A stretch of DNA of 64,000 bases from Nitrospinaceae bacterium (lineage in GTDB: Bacteria; Nitrospinota; Nitrospinia; Nitrospinales; VA-1). The translations under genes were made by a program, and so were the position numbers. The stretch is taken from the NCBI GenBank assembly GCA_021604505.1, contig BQJC01000001.1:558001-622000 (forward strand), given 5' to 3'. Under the pieces are notes generated by a model, which did no database searches, had not been told where the DNA came from, and saw only the letters and a list, made by a program, of their open reading frames with translations. Of the stretch, positions 48,632 to 55,969 are shown one piece after another (the stretch's first letter is position 1; every line of letters starts with the position of its first letter).

Positions 48632-50323
48632 TCACCCCCATTTTCCACCAAAAGGATCGGGAGGTTCAAATTTGTTTTCTCCTGACGAGGTGCTGGAAAG
48701 GGAGGGTTCTTTCCCTTTTTGCGTGGGTTCCTCCGTCAGTCGAAATTTCAGATTGGATGCCAGCGGAAAAAATTGCGGAGAAGTTTTTTGCGGCGGGTGG
48801 GGAATCTTTTTGAGTTCTTCCCGGTATTTTATCAAAGCCGAAAGAGTCACGGCCCCTCTTTCGGGAAGCTCCTCAAGGACCGATTGTGCGGCGCGGCGGC
48901 CGAATACGGTAATGTCCAGCAGGGAATTGCCCATCAGGCGATTGCTTCCATGAAGGCCTCCCGTCACCTCGCCTGCGGCCCACAGCCCCTTAGCTTCGGT
49001 TTTGCAGGAGGGGTCAATTTTAATACCGCCGTTTTGATAATGCAGGGTGGGGTAGACCAGAATCGGGGTGGTGGCCGGATCGATGCCGTAGCGTTCGAAA
49101 CGGTGGATGATGCCTGGAAACTGGCGGCGCAAAGTGCCTTCCCCTTTGTTTAACTCGATGAGCGGTGTGTCCAGCCAGACTCCCGTCCGCCGGGTCGGAG
49201 TTTGAACGCCCCGGTTTTGGGCCGCCTCGCGGATGATGGCCGCCGCCAGCACGTCCCTATAGGTCATTTCATCGACAAACCGATCGCCGTTCACGTTGAG
49301 AACCTGAGCGCCGATGGAGCGAATCGATTCAGTGACAAGCTGGCCCGAAAGCGCTTCCGGGAAGCAGGAACCGGAGGGGTGGTATTGAAAACTGTCGGTG
49401 TGGATCAATCGACAGCCCTGCCGGTAAGCGAGAATCAGTCCGTCTCCGGTCGCGCCCAGATGGTTGCTGGTCGGAAATCCTTGTAGGCGCAATTGCCCAC
49501 TGCCGCCGGTAGCTAAAATAACGGCACGGGCAGAGACCGACACCAGTTTTCCGGAGGCGCGATCCCAGAGCACAGCACCCGTGACCTGGCCGTTGCCGTC
49601 GTCCAGAAGCTCGACGGCCGCATGGTCTTCGAGAAACCGGGTCGGGGTCAGCCGCACCGCGTCTTTTAAGACGCGCATGATTTCCAAGCCCGTGTAGTCC
49701 CGGCAGGCCAGCACGCGGGGGATGGAGGTGCCGCCTCCGGCCCGCAATCGAAACGTCCCGTTTTCATTTTGATCGAACAGGCATCCCAAGCCGCTCAGCC
49801 AGCGAATGCTTTCCGGACCCTGTTCACAAAGGTAACGGAGTAACTCTGTATTGTTTTTGCCATGGCCGCCCACGTAGGAGTCCGCGAAATGCCGTCGGGG
49901 AGAATCCTCCGGCCCCAGCGCCGCTTGAATGCCGCCTTCAGCCATGACCGTGTTGGCGTCGCCCAGCCTGAGTTTGGTGGCCAGATGCACCGAAAGGCCA
50001 GACTCCGCTAATGTAAGCGCCGCCGAAGCGCCGGCTCCGCCGCCGCCCAGAATCAAAACGTCTGTGCTGATGTCGACGGCAGGTTCAAAATTTTCGGGAA
50101 GCGGGCTGTCCGATTCCAGAAGCTCTGCCAGTTCCAGGGGAAATTTTCCGGACCCGGCATTGGGACCGGCGCCAACGGTTCGCTCCATACCCAGATAATC
50201 GGGATGAAATTCATCGAGCAGAGCCTGCGCTTCCTGTTCCGAGAGTTTGGGCGCAGACTGTTCAGCGCGTTTCTTTCGAGTCGCCGCGACCTTTTCCAGG
50301 GAATCCTTGGCCCACTCCATCAT
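48632..50323 (-). CDS. Fumarate reductase/succinate dehydrogenase-type flavoprotein, divergent
   Basis: A 563-residue FAD protein. An extra N-terminal 85 residues, including a charged helix, precede the dinucleotide motif VLILGGGGAGASAALTLAE. FAD contacts include NTVMAEGGIQAALG, LATGGSGQ and SNRLMGNSLLDITVFGRRAA. The covalent-FAD histidine of true SDH/FRD is replaced by Asn (GDANTV), and the active-site RGEG is RSIG, while HYQNGGI is kept. It is thus a soluble, probably non-covalent relative, nearer L-aspartate oxidase or thiol:fumarate reductase in style. The C-terminal tail is Pro/Ser-rich. It overlaps the Fe-S subunit gene by four bases; no membrane-anchor gene is adjacent. Confidence 0.88.
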   Translation of the reverse strand: MMEWAKDSLEKVAATRKKRAEQSAPKLSEQEAQALLDEFHPDYLGMERTVGAGPNAGSGKFPLELAELLESDSPLPENFEPAVDISTDVLILGGGGAGASAALTLAESGLSVHLATKLRLGDANTVMAEGGIQAALGPEDSPRRHFADSYVGGHGKNNTELLRYLCEQGPESIRWLSGLGCLFDQNENGTFRLRAGGGTSIPRVLACRDYTGLEIMRVLKDAVRLTPTRFLEDHAAVELLDDGNGQVTGAVLWDRASGKLVSVSARAVILATGGSGQLRLQGFPTSNHLGATGDGLILAYRQGCRLIHTDSFQYHPSGSCFPEALSGQLVTESIRSIGAQVLNVNGDRFVDEMTYRDVLAAAIIREAAQNRGVQTPTRRTGVWLDTPLIELNKGEGTLRRQFPGIIHRFERYGIDPATTPILVYPTLHYQNGGIKIDPSCKTEAKGLWAAGEVTGGLHGSNRLMGNSLLDITVFGRRAAQSVLEELPERGAVTLSALIKYREELKKIPHPPQKTSPQFFPLASNLKFRLTEEPTQKGKEPSLSSTSSGENKFEPPDPFGGKWG

Positions 50324-50988
50324 TTTTCGATTCCTCCGTGTTTTCTGAAACGCTTCGCCCGTTCAAACCGCTCCTGAGGGTCGTCCGTGAGAAGATAATT
50401 CCACTCTCGTTCCACTTGGTTTTGTTCTTGGGTTGCAGGGGCCAAAGACGGATTATTGCGGTTCATCCCCAGCGATCGACGCACCCACAGCCCCATATTG
50501 TGAGGTTTGACGTTATCTTCGCAGACCAAACGGCACAACCCGCAATGAATGCAGGTGGTGAAGTCCTCCGACACCTCATCAAATTTCCCGTCCTGCATCC
50601 TGAGAACGGAATCCATCACCGGAATGTTCATCGGGCAGGCGCTGGTACAGCTTCCGCATTTCGTGCAACGGTTGAGAGTGGGAAAAGCCGCCTGTAAACT
50701 TTCCACCGTTGGGTCCGGGCTGGGGCCGATGGGCGGGATGGATTCCACCGGACAGGGAAACACTTCCATGCCTTCTTCCACGGGCCGCAGACAGGCGAGA
50801 TCGGTGCCGCCGGGCCGGCCATCCTGAAAGCGGATGGAGACCGTGCAGACGCCGCAAACGCCGCCGACACAGCCGGTTTTAACGGCTTCGCCCATCCCCG
50901 CCGCCCAGAGAGCATGGACGATGGTTTCCCCGGATTTTGCGTTGATGGATTTCCCCGCAATGAATATTTCTACGGATTCCGGTTCCAA
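50320..50988 (-). CDS. Iron-sulfur subunit, succinate dehydrogenase/fumarate reductase-like
   Basis: A 222-residue electron-transfer protein. The N-terminal ferredoxin fold has a [2Fe-2S] site in GCVGGVCGVCTV with the fourth Cys in LACLRP. Two further cysteine sets follow: CTKCGSCTSACP and CIHCGLCRLVC, both four-cysteine [4Fe-4S] motifs. Classical SdhB has one [4Fe-4S] and one [3Fe-4S]; here both look like full [4Fe-4S] sites. The start is TTG, seven bases after AAGGAG. It is the first gene of the pair with the flavoprotein. Electrons probably pass to a soluble partner or an anchor encoded elsewhere. Confidence 0.88.
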   Translation of the reverse strand: MEPESVEIFIAGKSINAKSGETIVHALWAAGMGEAVKTGCVGGVCGVCTVSIRFQDGRPGGTDLACLRPVEEGMEVFPCPVESIPPIGPSPDPTVESLQAAFPTLNRCTKCGSCTSACPMNIPVMDSVLRMQDGKFDEVSEDFTTCIHCGLCRLVCEDNVKPHNMGLWVRRSLGMNRNNPSLAPATQEQNQVEREWNYLLTDDPQERFERAKRFRKHGGIEK

Positions 50989-51141
50989 TTTTGGCTCCTT
51001 AACCTGCTGTTATAGAATCAGCCCTCTATCATAGCCAATTTTTCATGGCCTGTCATTCGAGGCGGTGCCCTGCGCTTGTTCGCCATAGGATTCTATGCTA
51101 AATTATCCCCAGAATCATCAACTTCAAGGGTTTTAACAGTC

Positions 51142-51897
51142 ATGTCGGGACATTCCAAATGGGCCAGCATCAAGCACAAAAAAGGTGCTACGGATGCCAA
51201 GCGCGGCAAGATATTCACTAAGATCATCAAGGAAATCACCGTTGCGGCCCGGCTTGGCGGCGGCGACCCGGAAGGCAACCCGCGTCTTCGCACCGCGATC
51301 CTGACGGCCAAGGGAGCCAATATGCCGGGGGATAACGTCACCCGAGCGATAAAAAAAGGCACCGGCGAGCTGGAAGGCACGCATTACGATGAAGTGACTT
51401 ATGAAGGTTATGGCCCTGGGGGTACGGCGATCTTCATGGAAGTGATGACCGATAATAAAAACCGCACGGTAAGCGAGATCCGGGCCCTCCTCGGCAAGCG
51501 CGGTGGAAATCTGGGGGAGAACGGATGTGTCGCCTGGATGTTTGAGCAGAAAGGGTTCATCGCCGTCAATAAGAGTGAAAAGGACGAGGACGAATTGTTT
51601 GAACTGGCGCTGGAGGCCGGCGCGGAAGACATGAAATCCAGCGACGATAACTTTGAAATCACCACCTCGGTGGAAAATTTCGAATCGGTTCGTAAGACTC
51701 TCGAAGAAAAAGGCGTCAATATGGAAGTTTCCGAGTTGACCCGCATTCCGCAAAACACCGTTCCCGTCGATGAAAAAAACTGCAAACAGCTTTTGCGCCT
51801 GATGGATGCTCTGGACGACCACGACGATATCCAGAAAGTTTATGCCAATTTCGATATTTCAGATGAAGTCATGGCGGCGATCGAAAGCGAATCCTGA
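51142..51897 (+). CDS. yebC: YebC/PmpR family regulator
   Basis: A 251-residue protein of the YebC/TACO1 family, acting as a transcription regulator in some bacteria and as a translation factor for proline stretches in others. It begins [22 protein letters not shown], the universal YebC start, and continues with [22 protein letters not shown] and [23 protein letters not shown]. The frame extends 22 codons upstream, but the canonical ATG is at 51142. It precedes ruvC by 140 bases, a frequent genomic arrangement, so it may share transcription with ruvCAB. Confidence 0.95.
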   Translation: MSGHSKWASIKHKKGATDAKRGKIFTKIIKEITVAARLGGGDPEGNPRLRTAILTAKGANMPGDNVTRAIKKGTGELEGTHYDEVTYEGYGPGGTAIFMEVMTDNKNRTVSEIRALLGKRGGNLGENGCVAWMFEQKGFIAVNKSEKDEDELFELALEAGAEDMKSSDDNFEITTSVENFESVRKTLEEKGVNMEVSELTRIPQNTVPVDEKNCKQLLRLMDALDDHDDIQKVYANFDISDEVMAAIESES

Positions 51898-52037
51898 CGG
51901 CCACCGGCTGAGGGGGTGAGCCCCCAGCGAGAAACAAATTTCTTTCCACGGCAGACCGAAAAACAGCAACAACTGCGGAACCGTCCGCTGATTTTCCTTC
52001 AACCCTTCAGCCAAACCTTTCCTCCTGAGACTTTAAT

Positions 52038-52607
52038 ATGCCTTTAAATGGAAGAAGGCCAAGCCAGAAAGCGTTGCCCGACGTTAGCAAACCGCCCCTA
52101 CGGCGAGTGGTGATGGGAATCGATCCCGGAAGCAACTGCACAGGCTACGGCCTGGTGAAAGAGGTCGGGGGACAACCGCGTGTGATTCACTGGGGGGCTG
52201 TGCGTACCAGACCAAAGCAAGCGTTCCCGGAGCGGTTGAAGATGATATATAATGAACTGGTCCGGGTGATCCGGGAATTTTCTCCCGATGTGGTGGTGGT
52301 GGAGGATTTGTTTTTCGCCAAGAACGTCAAGTCCGCTCTCAAGCTCGGGCAAACGCGGGGAGCGATTCTCATGGCCGCTATCAATGAAGAAGTGGCGCTT
52401 GCCGAGTACAGTCCGCTGGAAGTCAAACAGTCCGTCGTCGGTTATGGCCGCGCGGACAAAACCCAGGTTCAGGACATGGTGACGGCGCTTCTCGGACTTA
52501 AAGAAAAACCTGAACCGTTCGACGCCGCGGACGCTCTGGCCGTGGCCATCTGCCACCTGCACACGGCGGAAAGCCAGTCCCGTTTGCAAACGCACCGCTC
52601 CCGATGA
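52038..52607 (+). CDS. ruvC: Holliday junction resolvase RuvC
   Basis: A 189-residue endonuclease that cuts four-way junctions. The RNase H-like core shows the first catalytic Asp in MGIDPGSNCTGYG, the Glu in VVVEDLFFAKN, and the C-terminal Asp pair in FDAADALAVAICH. The DNA-contact segment SALKLGQTRGA is also typical. The frame starts at ATG 52038 with a 20-residue extension before the usual start; a GTG at about 52107 may be the true initiation site, because most RuvC proteins begin just before GIDPG. The ORF overlaps ruvA by four bases. Confidence 0.95.
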   Translation: MPLNGRRPSQKALPDVSKPPLRRVVMGIDPGSNCTGYGLVKEVGGQPRVIHWGAVRTRPKQAFPERLKMIYNELVRVIREFSPDVVVVEDLFFAKNVKSALKLGQTRGAILMAAINEEVALAEYSPLEVKQSVVGYGRADKTQVQDMVTALLGLKEKPEPFDAADALAVAICHLHTAESQSRLQTHRSR

Positions 52608-53200
52608 TCTCGCACTTGAAAGGAACCCTGAGCCACAAGTCCCCCATTCACGTGGTGGTGGATGTCAATGGCGTCGGCTATCAGGTCCATGTGCCGTTAT
52701 CCACCTATTATGCCCTGCCCGAACCGGGGGGGGACGTGTTTCTAAAAATCCACACCCATGTGCGCGAGGACGCTTTCAAACTGTTCGGGTTTCTCACCGA
52801 TGAAGAGCAGATGATCTTCGAAAAACTGATCTCCATCACAAAGGTCGGTCCGAAACTGGCCCTGGGAATCCTGTCGGGCATGCCGCCTGAGGATCTCATG
52901 AATGCGGTCATGGCTCAGGATATTGCAAAAATTGCCACCATTCCGGGCGTGGGACGCAAAACCGCCGAACGCCTGACTCTGGAGTTGAAAGACAAGCTGG
53001 CGGATGTCGCGATAGAATTCGCTCCCAGCCAAGGTCCCAGCGGTGAAGTCGGGGTTCTGGACGACGCCGTCTCGGCCCTCGTCAACCTGGGATATAAAAA
53101 ACCCCAGGCCGAAAAAGCCCTGAAATCCATTTGGGAAAAGAACGGCAAAACCACTCCGTTGGAAGATTTAATCAAAGAAAGCCTAAACGTCCTGTCCTGA
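52604..53200 (+). CDS. ruvA: Holliday junction DNA helicase RuvA
   Basis: A 198-residue protein that forms the tetramer around the junction and loads RuvB. Domain I (OB fold) begins [14 protein letters not shown] and contains [16 protein letters not shown]. Domain II has the two helix-hairpin-helix motifs ([15 protein letters not shown] and [19 protein letters not shown]). Domain III ([21 protein letters not shown]) contacts RuvB. Full length and complete. It overlaps ruvC and is followed 16 bases later by ruvB. Confidence 0.97.
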   Translation: MISHLKGTLSHKSPIHVVVDVNGVGYQVHVPLSTYYALPEPGGDVFLKIHTHVREDAFKLFGFLTDEEQMIFEKLISITKVGPKLALGILSGMPPEDLMNAVMAQDIAKIATIPGVGRKTAERLTLELKDKLADVAIEFAPSQGPSGEVGVLDDAVSALVNLGYKKPQAEKALKSIWEKNGKTTPLEDLIKESLNVLS

Positions 53201-53216
53201 AAGCCGAGAAGAAGCT

Positions 53217-54242
53217 ATGAACGAAGACCGCATGATGGATACCGCCATCGAAGCTGAAGAAATTCAATACGACAGCAAACTGCGTCCGTCCAGTTTTGAT
53301 GACTACGTCGGACAGGAGAAGGTCAAGGAGAACCTGAACATTTTCATCTCCGCCGCCCGCATGCGCGGCGATGCTTTGGACCACGCCCTGTTTTACGGTC
53401 CGCCGGGGCTGGGTAAAACCACGCTCGCCAACATCATCGCCGCCGAGATGGGAGCGAACCTGAAAAGCACCTCCGGTCCGGTGATCGAAAAATCCGGCGA
53501 CCTTGCGGCTTTGCTCACCAACTTAAAACAGGGCGACATCCTGTTCATCGACGAGATTCACCGCCTGTCCAACGTCATCGAGGAAGTGCTGTACTCGGCG
53601 ATGGAGGATTTCAAACTCGACATCATGATAGGCCAGGGGCCGAGCGCCCGTTCCATCAAGCTGGATCTGCCGCCGTTCACCCTGGTCGGCGCGACCACAC
53701 GCGCGGGACTGTTGACATCGCCCCTGCGCGACCGCTTCGGCGTCGTTCATCGTCTGGATTTCTACAGCGAAAAGGATCTGGAGACCATAATCACCCGCTC
53801 CGCCGCCATCCTCGACATCCCCATCAACCCGGACGGGGCCGGAGAAATCGCCCGCCGCTCACGCGGCACGCCGCGTATCGCCAACCGCCTGTTACGCCGC
53901 GTGCGCGACTACGCCCAGGTCAAGGCCGATGGGGTGATCGTCCGTGGTGTGGCGCAGAAATCTTTGGAGATGTTGGAAGTCGATGCGAAGGGGTTGGACA
54001 AAATGGACCACAAACTGCTCAGGACCCTGATCGAGAAATTCAACGGCGGTCCCGTGGGCATCGAAAGCCTGGCCGCTTCCATCAGCGAAGAGAAGGACAC
54101 CATCGAAGACGTGCTCGAACCCTACCTCATGCAATCCGGATTCATCCACCGCACCCCCAGAGGCCGCGTCGCCACCCAGATGGCCTACGAGCATTTCGGC
54201 ATCCTGCCACCCGCCCAGGGAACGCAGGAAAAGTTGTTTTAA
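53217..54242 (+). CDS. ruvB: Holliday junction DNA helicase RuvB
   Basis: A 341-residue AAA+ motor that drives branch migration. Walker A is [12 protein letters not shown], Walker B is [10 protein letters not shown], and sensor 1 is GATTRAGLL. The beta-hairpin region that contacts RuvA ([19 protein letters not shown]) and the C-terminal winged helix ([21 protein letters not shown]) are present. All motifs intact. It completes a compact ruvC-ruvA-ruvB operon. Confidence 0.98.
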   Translation: MNEDRMMDTAIEAEEIQYDSKLRPSSFDDYVGQEKVKENLNIFISAARMRGDALDHALFYGPPGLGKTTLANIIAAEMGANLKSTSGPVIEKSGDLAALLTNLKQGDILFIDEIHRLSNVIEEVLYSAMEDFKLDIMIGQGPSARSIKLDLPPFTLVGATTRAGLLTSPLRDRFGVVHRLDFYSEKDLETIITRSAAILDIPINPDGAGEIARRSRGTPRIANRLLRRVRDYAQVKADGVIVRGVAQKSLEMLEVDAKGLDKMDHKLLRTLIEKFNGGPVGIESLAASISEEKDTIEDVLEPYLMQSGFIHRTPRGRVATQMAYEHFGILPPAQGTQEKLF

Positions 54243-54268
54243 TAACTTCTCTATCCTTGAAAAGGCCA

Positions 54269-54402
54269 TTGCATAACCCGTCATTGCGAGAAGCCAACGG
54301 CGACGAAGCAATCCAGAGTATCTGGATCTACCCCTCCGGGGCACAAACGCGTGTGAATATTATCATGGCCACGCCGCTTTGCCGCTCGCGATGACGTATC
54401 GG
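54269..54402 (+). repeat. Dispersed 'GTCATTGCGAG'-type element, copy 2
   Basis: It begins TTGCATAACCCGTCATTGCG and ends GCTCGCGATGACGTATCGG, with ATCCAGAG-TCTGGAT and GGGGCACA inside. It matches the element at 7014-7134 in inverted orientation. It lies directly after ruvB and, with the following hairpin-rich DNA (AACTCCCCCTTCTGTGAAGGGGG near 54466), fills the 54243-54570 spacer. Confidence 0.75.
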
Positions 54403-54484
54403 ACAGGCTCTGTCGAAGTGTGAGCTAGGCGAGGGAAATTGACAGGATCGACTGGATTTTAAAAACTCCCCCTTCTGTGAAGGG

Positions 54485-54533
54485 GGCCGGGGGGATTTAA
54501 TTTCACCGCAAAGACGCAAAGGACGCAGAGAAA
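54485..54533 (+). repeat. 49-bp inverted repeat, left arm
   Basis: By direct reading, 49 bases from GGCCGGGGGGATTTAATTTC to GACGCAGAGAAA are the exact reverse complement of 55780-55828. The arms enclose about 1.25 kb with an AT-rich minus-strand gene and a parvulin gene. The motif GACGCAAAGGACGCAGAG is a common dispersed sequence, so this may be two copies of a multi-copy repeat rather than the ends of one element. Confidence 0.85.
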
Positions 54534-54570
54534 AATTTCTTCCTCACATCTTGTGTGATTAAAACAATGG

Positions 54571-55197
54571 TCAAGAAACAGAATTCAACATATCTCTTTT
54601 AATAGACAAATTTTCAACAATACCCGAAAAAGCACCGTCTAAAATTTTTGCAATACTACCCATTGTTTCCAATAAATTGCGTAAATTAATATGGCTTAAT
54701 CCTTCTATGGATGCTTTGCCATCTAAGTTGACAGGGTAACGAAAAGCGGTGGAGGTTGGATCAACCTGGGAAAATTCATTGATGAGTGTTTCGATAGAAT
54801 CAAGATCATTTTTTTCATCAGGCCACACTTTTTCTAGGATTCCCCGTGTTTGTTTCCAAAGTTTGTCGAGTTTATGAGAGTCTTTTGTTTTTATGGAGAT
54901 ATCAAAAAGATTGTTTCCCTCTTGGATCAGTTTTTTCATGCGTAGCTCAAGATATTGACGATAAAGAAAGACTACGGGAAAAACAAATAAGTCTTGGTTC
55001 CTTTGAGTTTGGATAACATTTTCTATGAGTGTATCCGCAGCATCTTTATATCCACTTGCATACAGATCCCAAGAATCAGGTGAATAATTTAGGCAAGCGT
55101 TATGCCACCAATCTTTATCGTGTTTAAACAGGCGTTTGCTGTTTGGAGATGCTTTTGATTTAGTAGAACTAGTTTTATCCACTGCTGACCTCATCAT
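54571..55197 (-). CDS. Unknown soluble protein, possibly HEPN-like
   Basis: A 208-residue protein, AT-rich compared with its neighbours. The central part is helical: SGYKDAADTLIENVIQTQ, FLYRQYLELRMKKLIQEG, then SHKLDKLWKQTRGILEKVW. The YRQYLELRMKKLI ... HKLDKLW arrangement resembles HEPN-type helical proteins seen in toxin or defence loci, but the typical Rx4-6H motif is not clear, so this is a weak comparison. The base composition and its place between repeats suggest acquisition. No ribosome site stands out before the ATG. Function unknown. Confidence 0.65.
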   Translation of the reverse strand: MMRSAVDKTSSTKSKASPNSKRLFKHDKDWWHNACLNYSPDSWDLYASGYKDAADTLIENVIQTQRNQDLFVFPVVFLYRQYLELRMKKLIQEGNNLFDISIKTKDSHKLDKLWKQTRGILEKVWPDEKNDLDSIETLINEFSQVDPTSTAFRYPVNLDGKASIEGLSHINLRNLLETMGSIAKILDGAFSGIVENLSIKRDMLNSVS

Positions 55198-55427
55198 TTG
55201 TTAGAGGTAAAGGTCTTAAAAGGTTTTCTCTAGAATAATTTAACAAATAATTATTTATTTTTCCTGTAATCATGCCCATTTTACCTATCTAATAAGACAA
55301 GGTTGACACCCTCAATTGGGACAGGTAAAGTTATGGGATAACTCAAACTACTTTGTTAATCAGTGACGTTGAGTGGTTTATAGGTTTTTGTGTTTGCTCA
55401 ACGTTTCGTAATTGAAAGGAAAGCATC

Positions 55428-55709
55428 ATGGCTTCCGCCAGTGCCCGTCACATCCTTGTAAAATCCGAAGATGAGTGCAATAAAATTAAACAGGAAATTG
55501 AAGGCGGCGGCGACTTCGCCGAAGCCGCCAAGCAGCACTCGCAATGCCCCTCCGGTAAGGACGGTGGCGCGTTGGGTGAGTTTCGTCCCGGTCAGATGGT
55601 TCCGGAATTTGACGAAGTGGTGTTCCGGGATGAAGTGGGCAAGGTGCATGGTCCAGTGAAAACCCAGTTCGGCTATCACCTGATCGAGATCACCGATCGC
55701 AAAGACTAG
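55428..55709 (+). CDS. Parvulin-type peptidyl-prolyl isomerase, small
   Basis: A 93-residue single-domain rotamase. It begins ASARHILVKSEDECNKIKQE and contains GGDFAEAAKQHSQCPSGKDGG, GEFRPGQMVPEFDEVVF and a C-terminal FGYHLIEITDR, a complete PpiC fold. There is no signal peptide, so it acts in the cytoplasm, unlike the SurA-like enzyme at 58.9 kb. GAAAGGAAAG precedes the ATG. It lies inside the span bounded by the 49-bp inverted repeat, but its composition matches the chromosome. Confidence 0.93.
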   Translation: MASASARHILVKSEDECNKIKQEIEGGGDFAEAAKQHSQCPSGKDGGALGEFRPGQMVPEFDEVVFRDEVGKVHGPVKTQFGYHLIEITDRKD

Positions 55710-55741
55710 GTAAAACAGACCGAACCATCCCCTCACCTGAC

Positions 55742-55762
55742 CTCTCCCCTTGAAGGGGAGAG
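55742..55762. repeat. 21-base perfect palindrome (CTCTCCCCTT/AAGGGGAGAG)
   Basis: Two 10-base arms around a single G. It lies 30 bases after the parvulin stop and could act as a terminator-like or REP-type hairpin. A similar palindrome with different sequence lies at 55905-55925, and CCCTCACCTGACC/GGTGAGGAGG blocks bracket the two. Confidence 0.75.
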
Positions 55763-55779
55763 GGATTAATCCGCAAAAA

Positions 55780-55828
55780 TTTCTCTGCGTCCTTTGCGTC
55801 TTTGCGGTGAAATTAAATCCCCCCGGCC
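55780..55828 (-). repeat. 49-bp inverted repeat, right arm
   Basis: Exact reverse complement of 54485-54533. It is directly joined to the direct-repeat copy at 55811-55871, with which it shares the AAATCCCCC segment. So the repeat unit is composite. Confidence 0.85.
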
Positions 55829-55871
55829 CTTGTGATATTTCACCTTAGCCTTCATGCCCCGAAGGGGTACC
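55811..55871. repeat. Dispersed repeat, copy 2 (first copy at 6831-6888)
   Basis: AAATCCCCCC, TGTGATATTTCACCT and CCTTCATGCCCCGAAGGGGTA occur in the same order and orientation as in 6831-6888, with a few changes. It overlaps the right arm of the 49-bp inverted repeat. Confidence 0.7.
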
Positions 55872-55904
55872 CCCCTTCAAGGGTAGAGGGATTCATAATA
55901 ATTT

Positions 55905-55925
55905 CCTCTCCTCTGAGAGGAGAGG
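55905..55925. repeat. 21-base perfect palindrome (CCTCTCCTCT/AGAGGAGAGG)
   Basis: Two 10-base arms around one G, followed by ATTAAGGTGAGGAGG. It lies 45 bases beyond the stop of the minus-strand gene at 55970 and may terminate it. Confidence 0.75.
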
Positions 55926-55969
55926 ATTAAGGTGAGGAGGAATTCAAATTTTCCTTCCTTTGAGATTTT

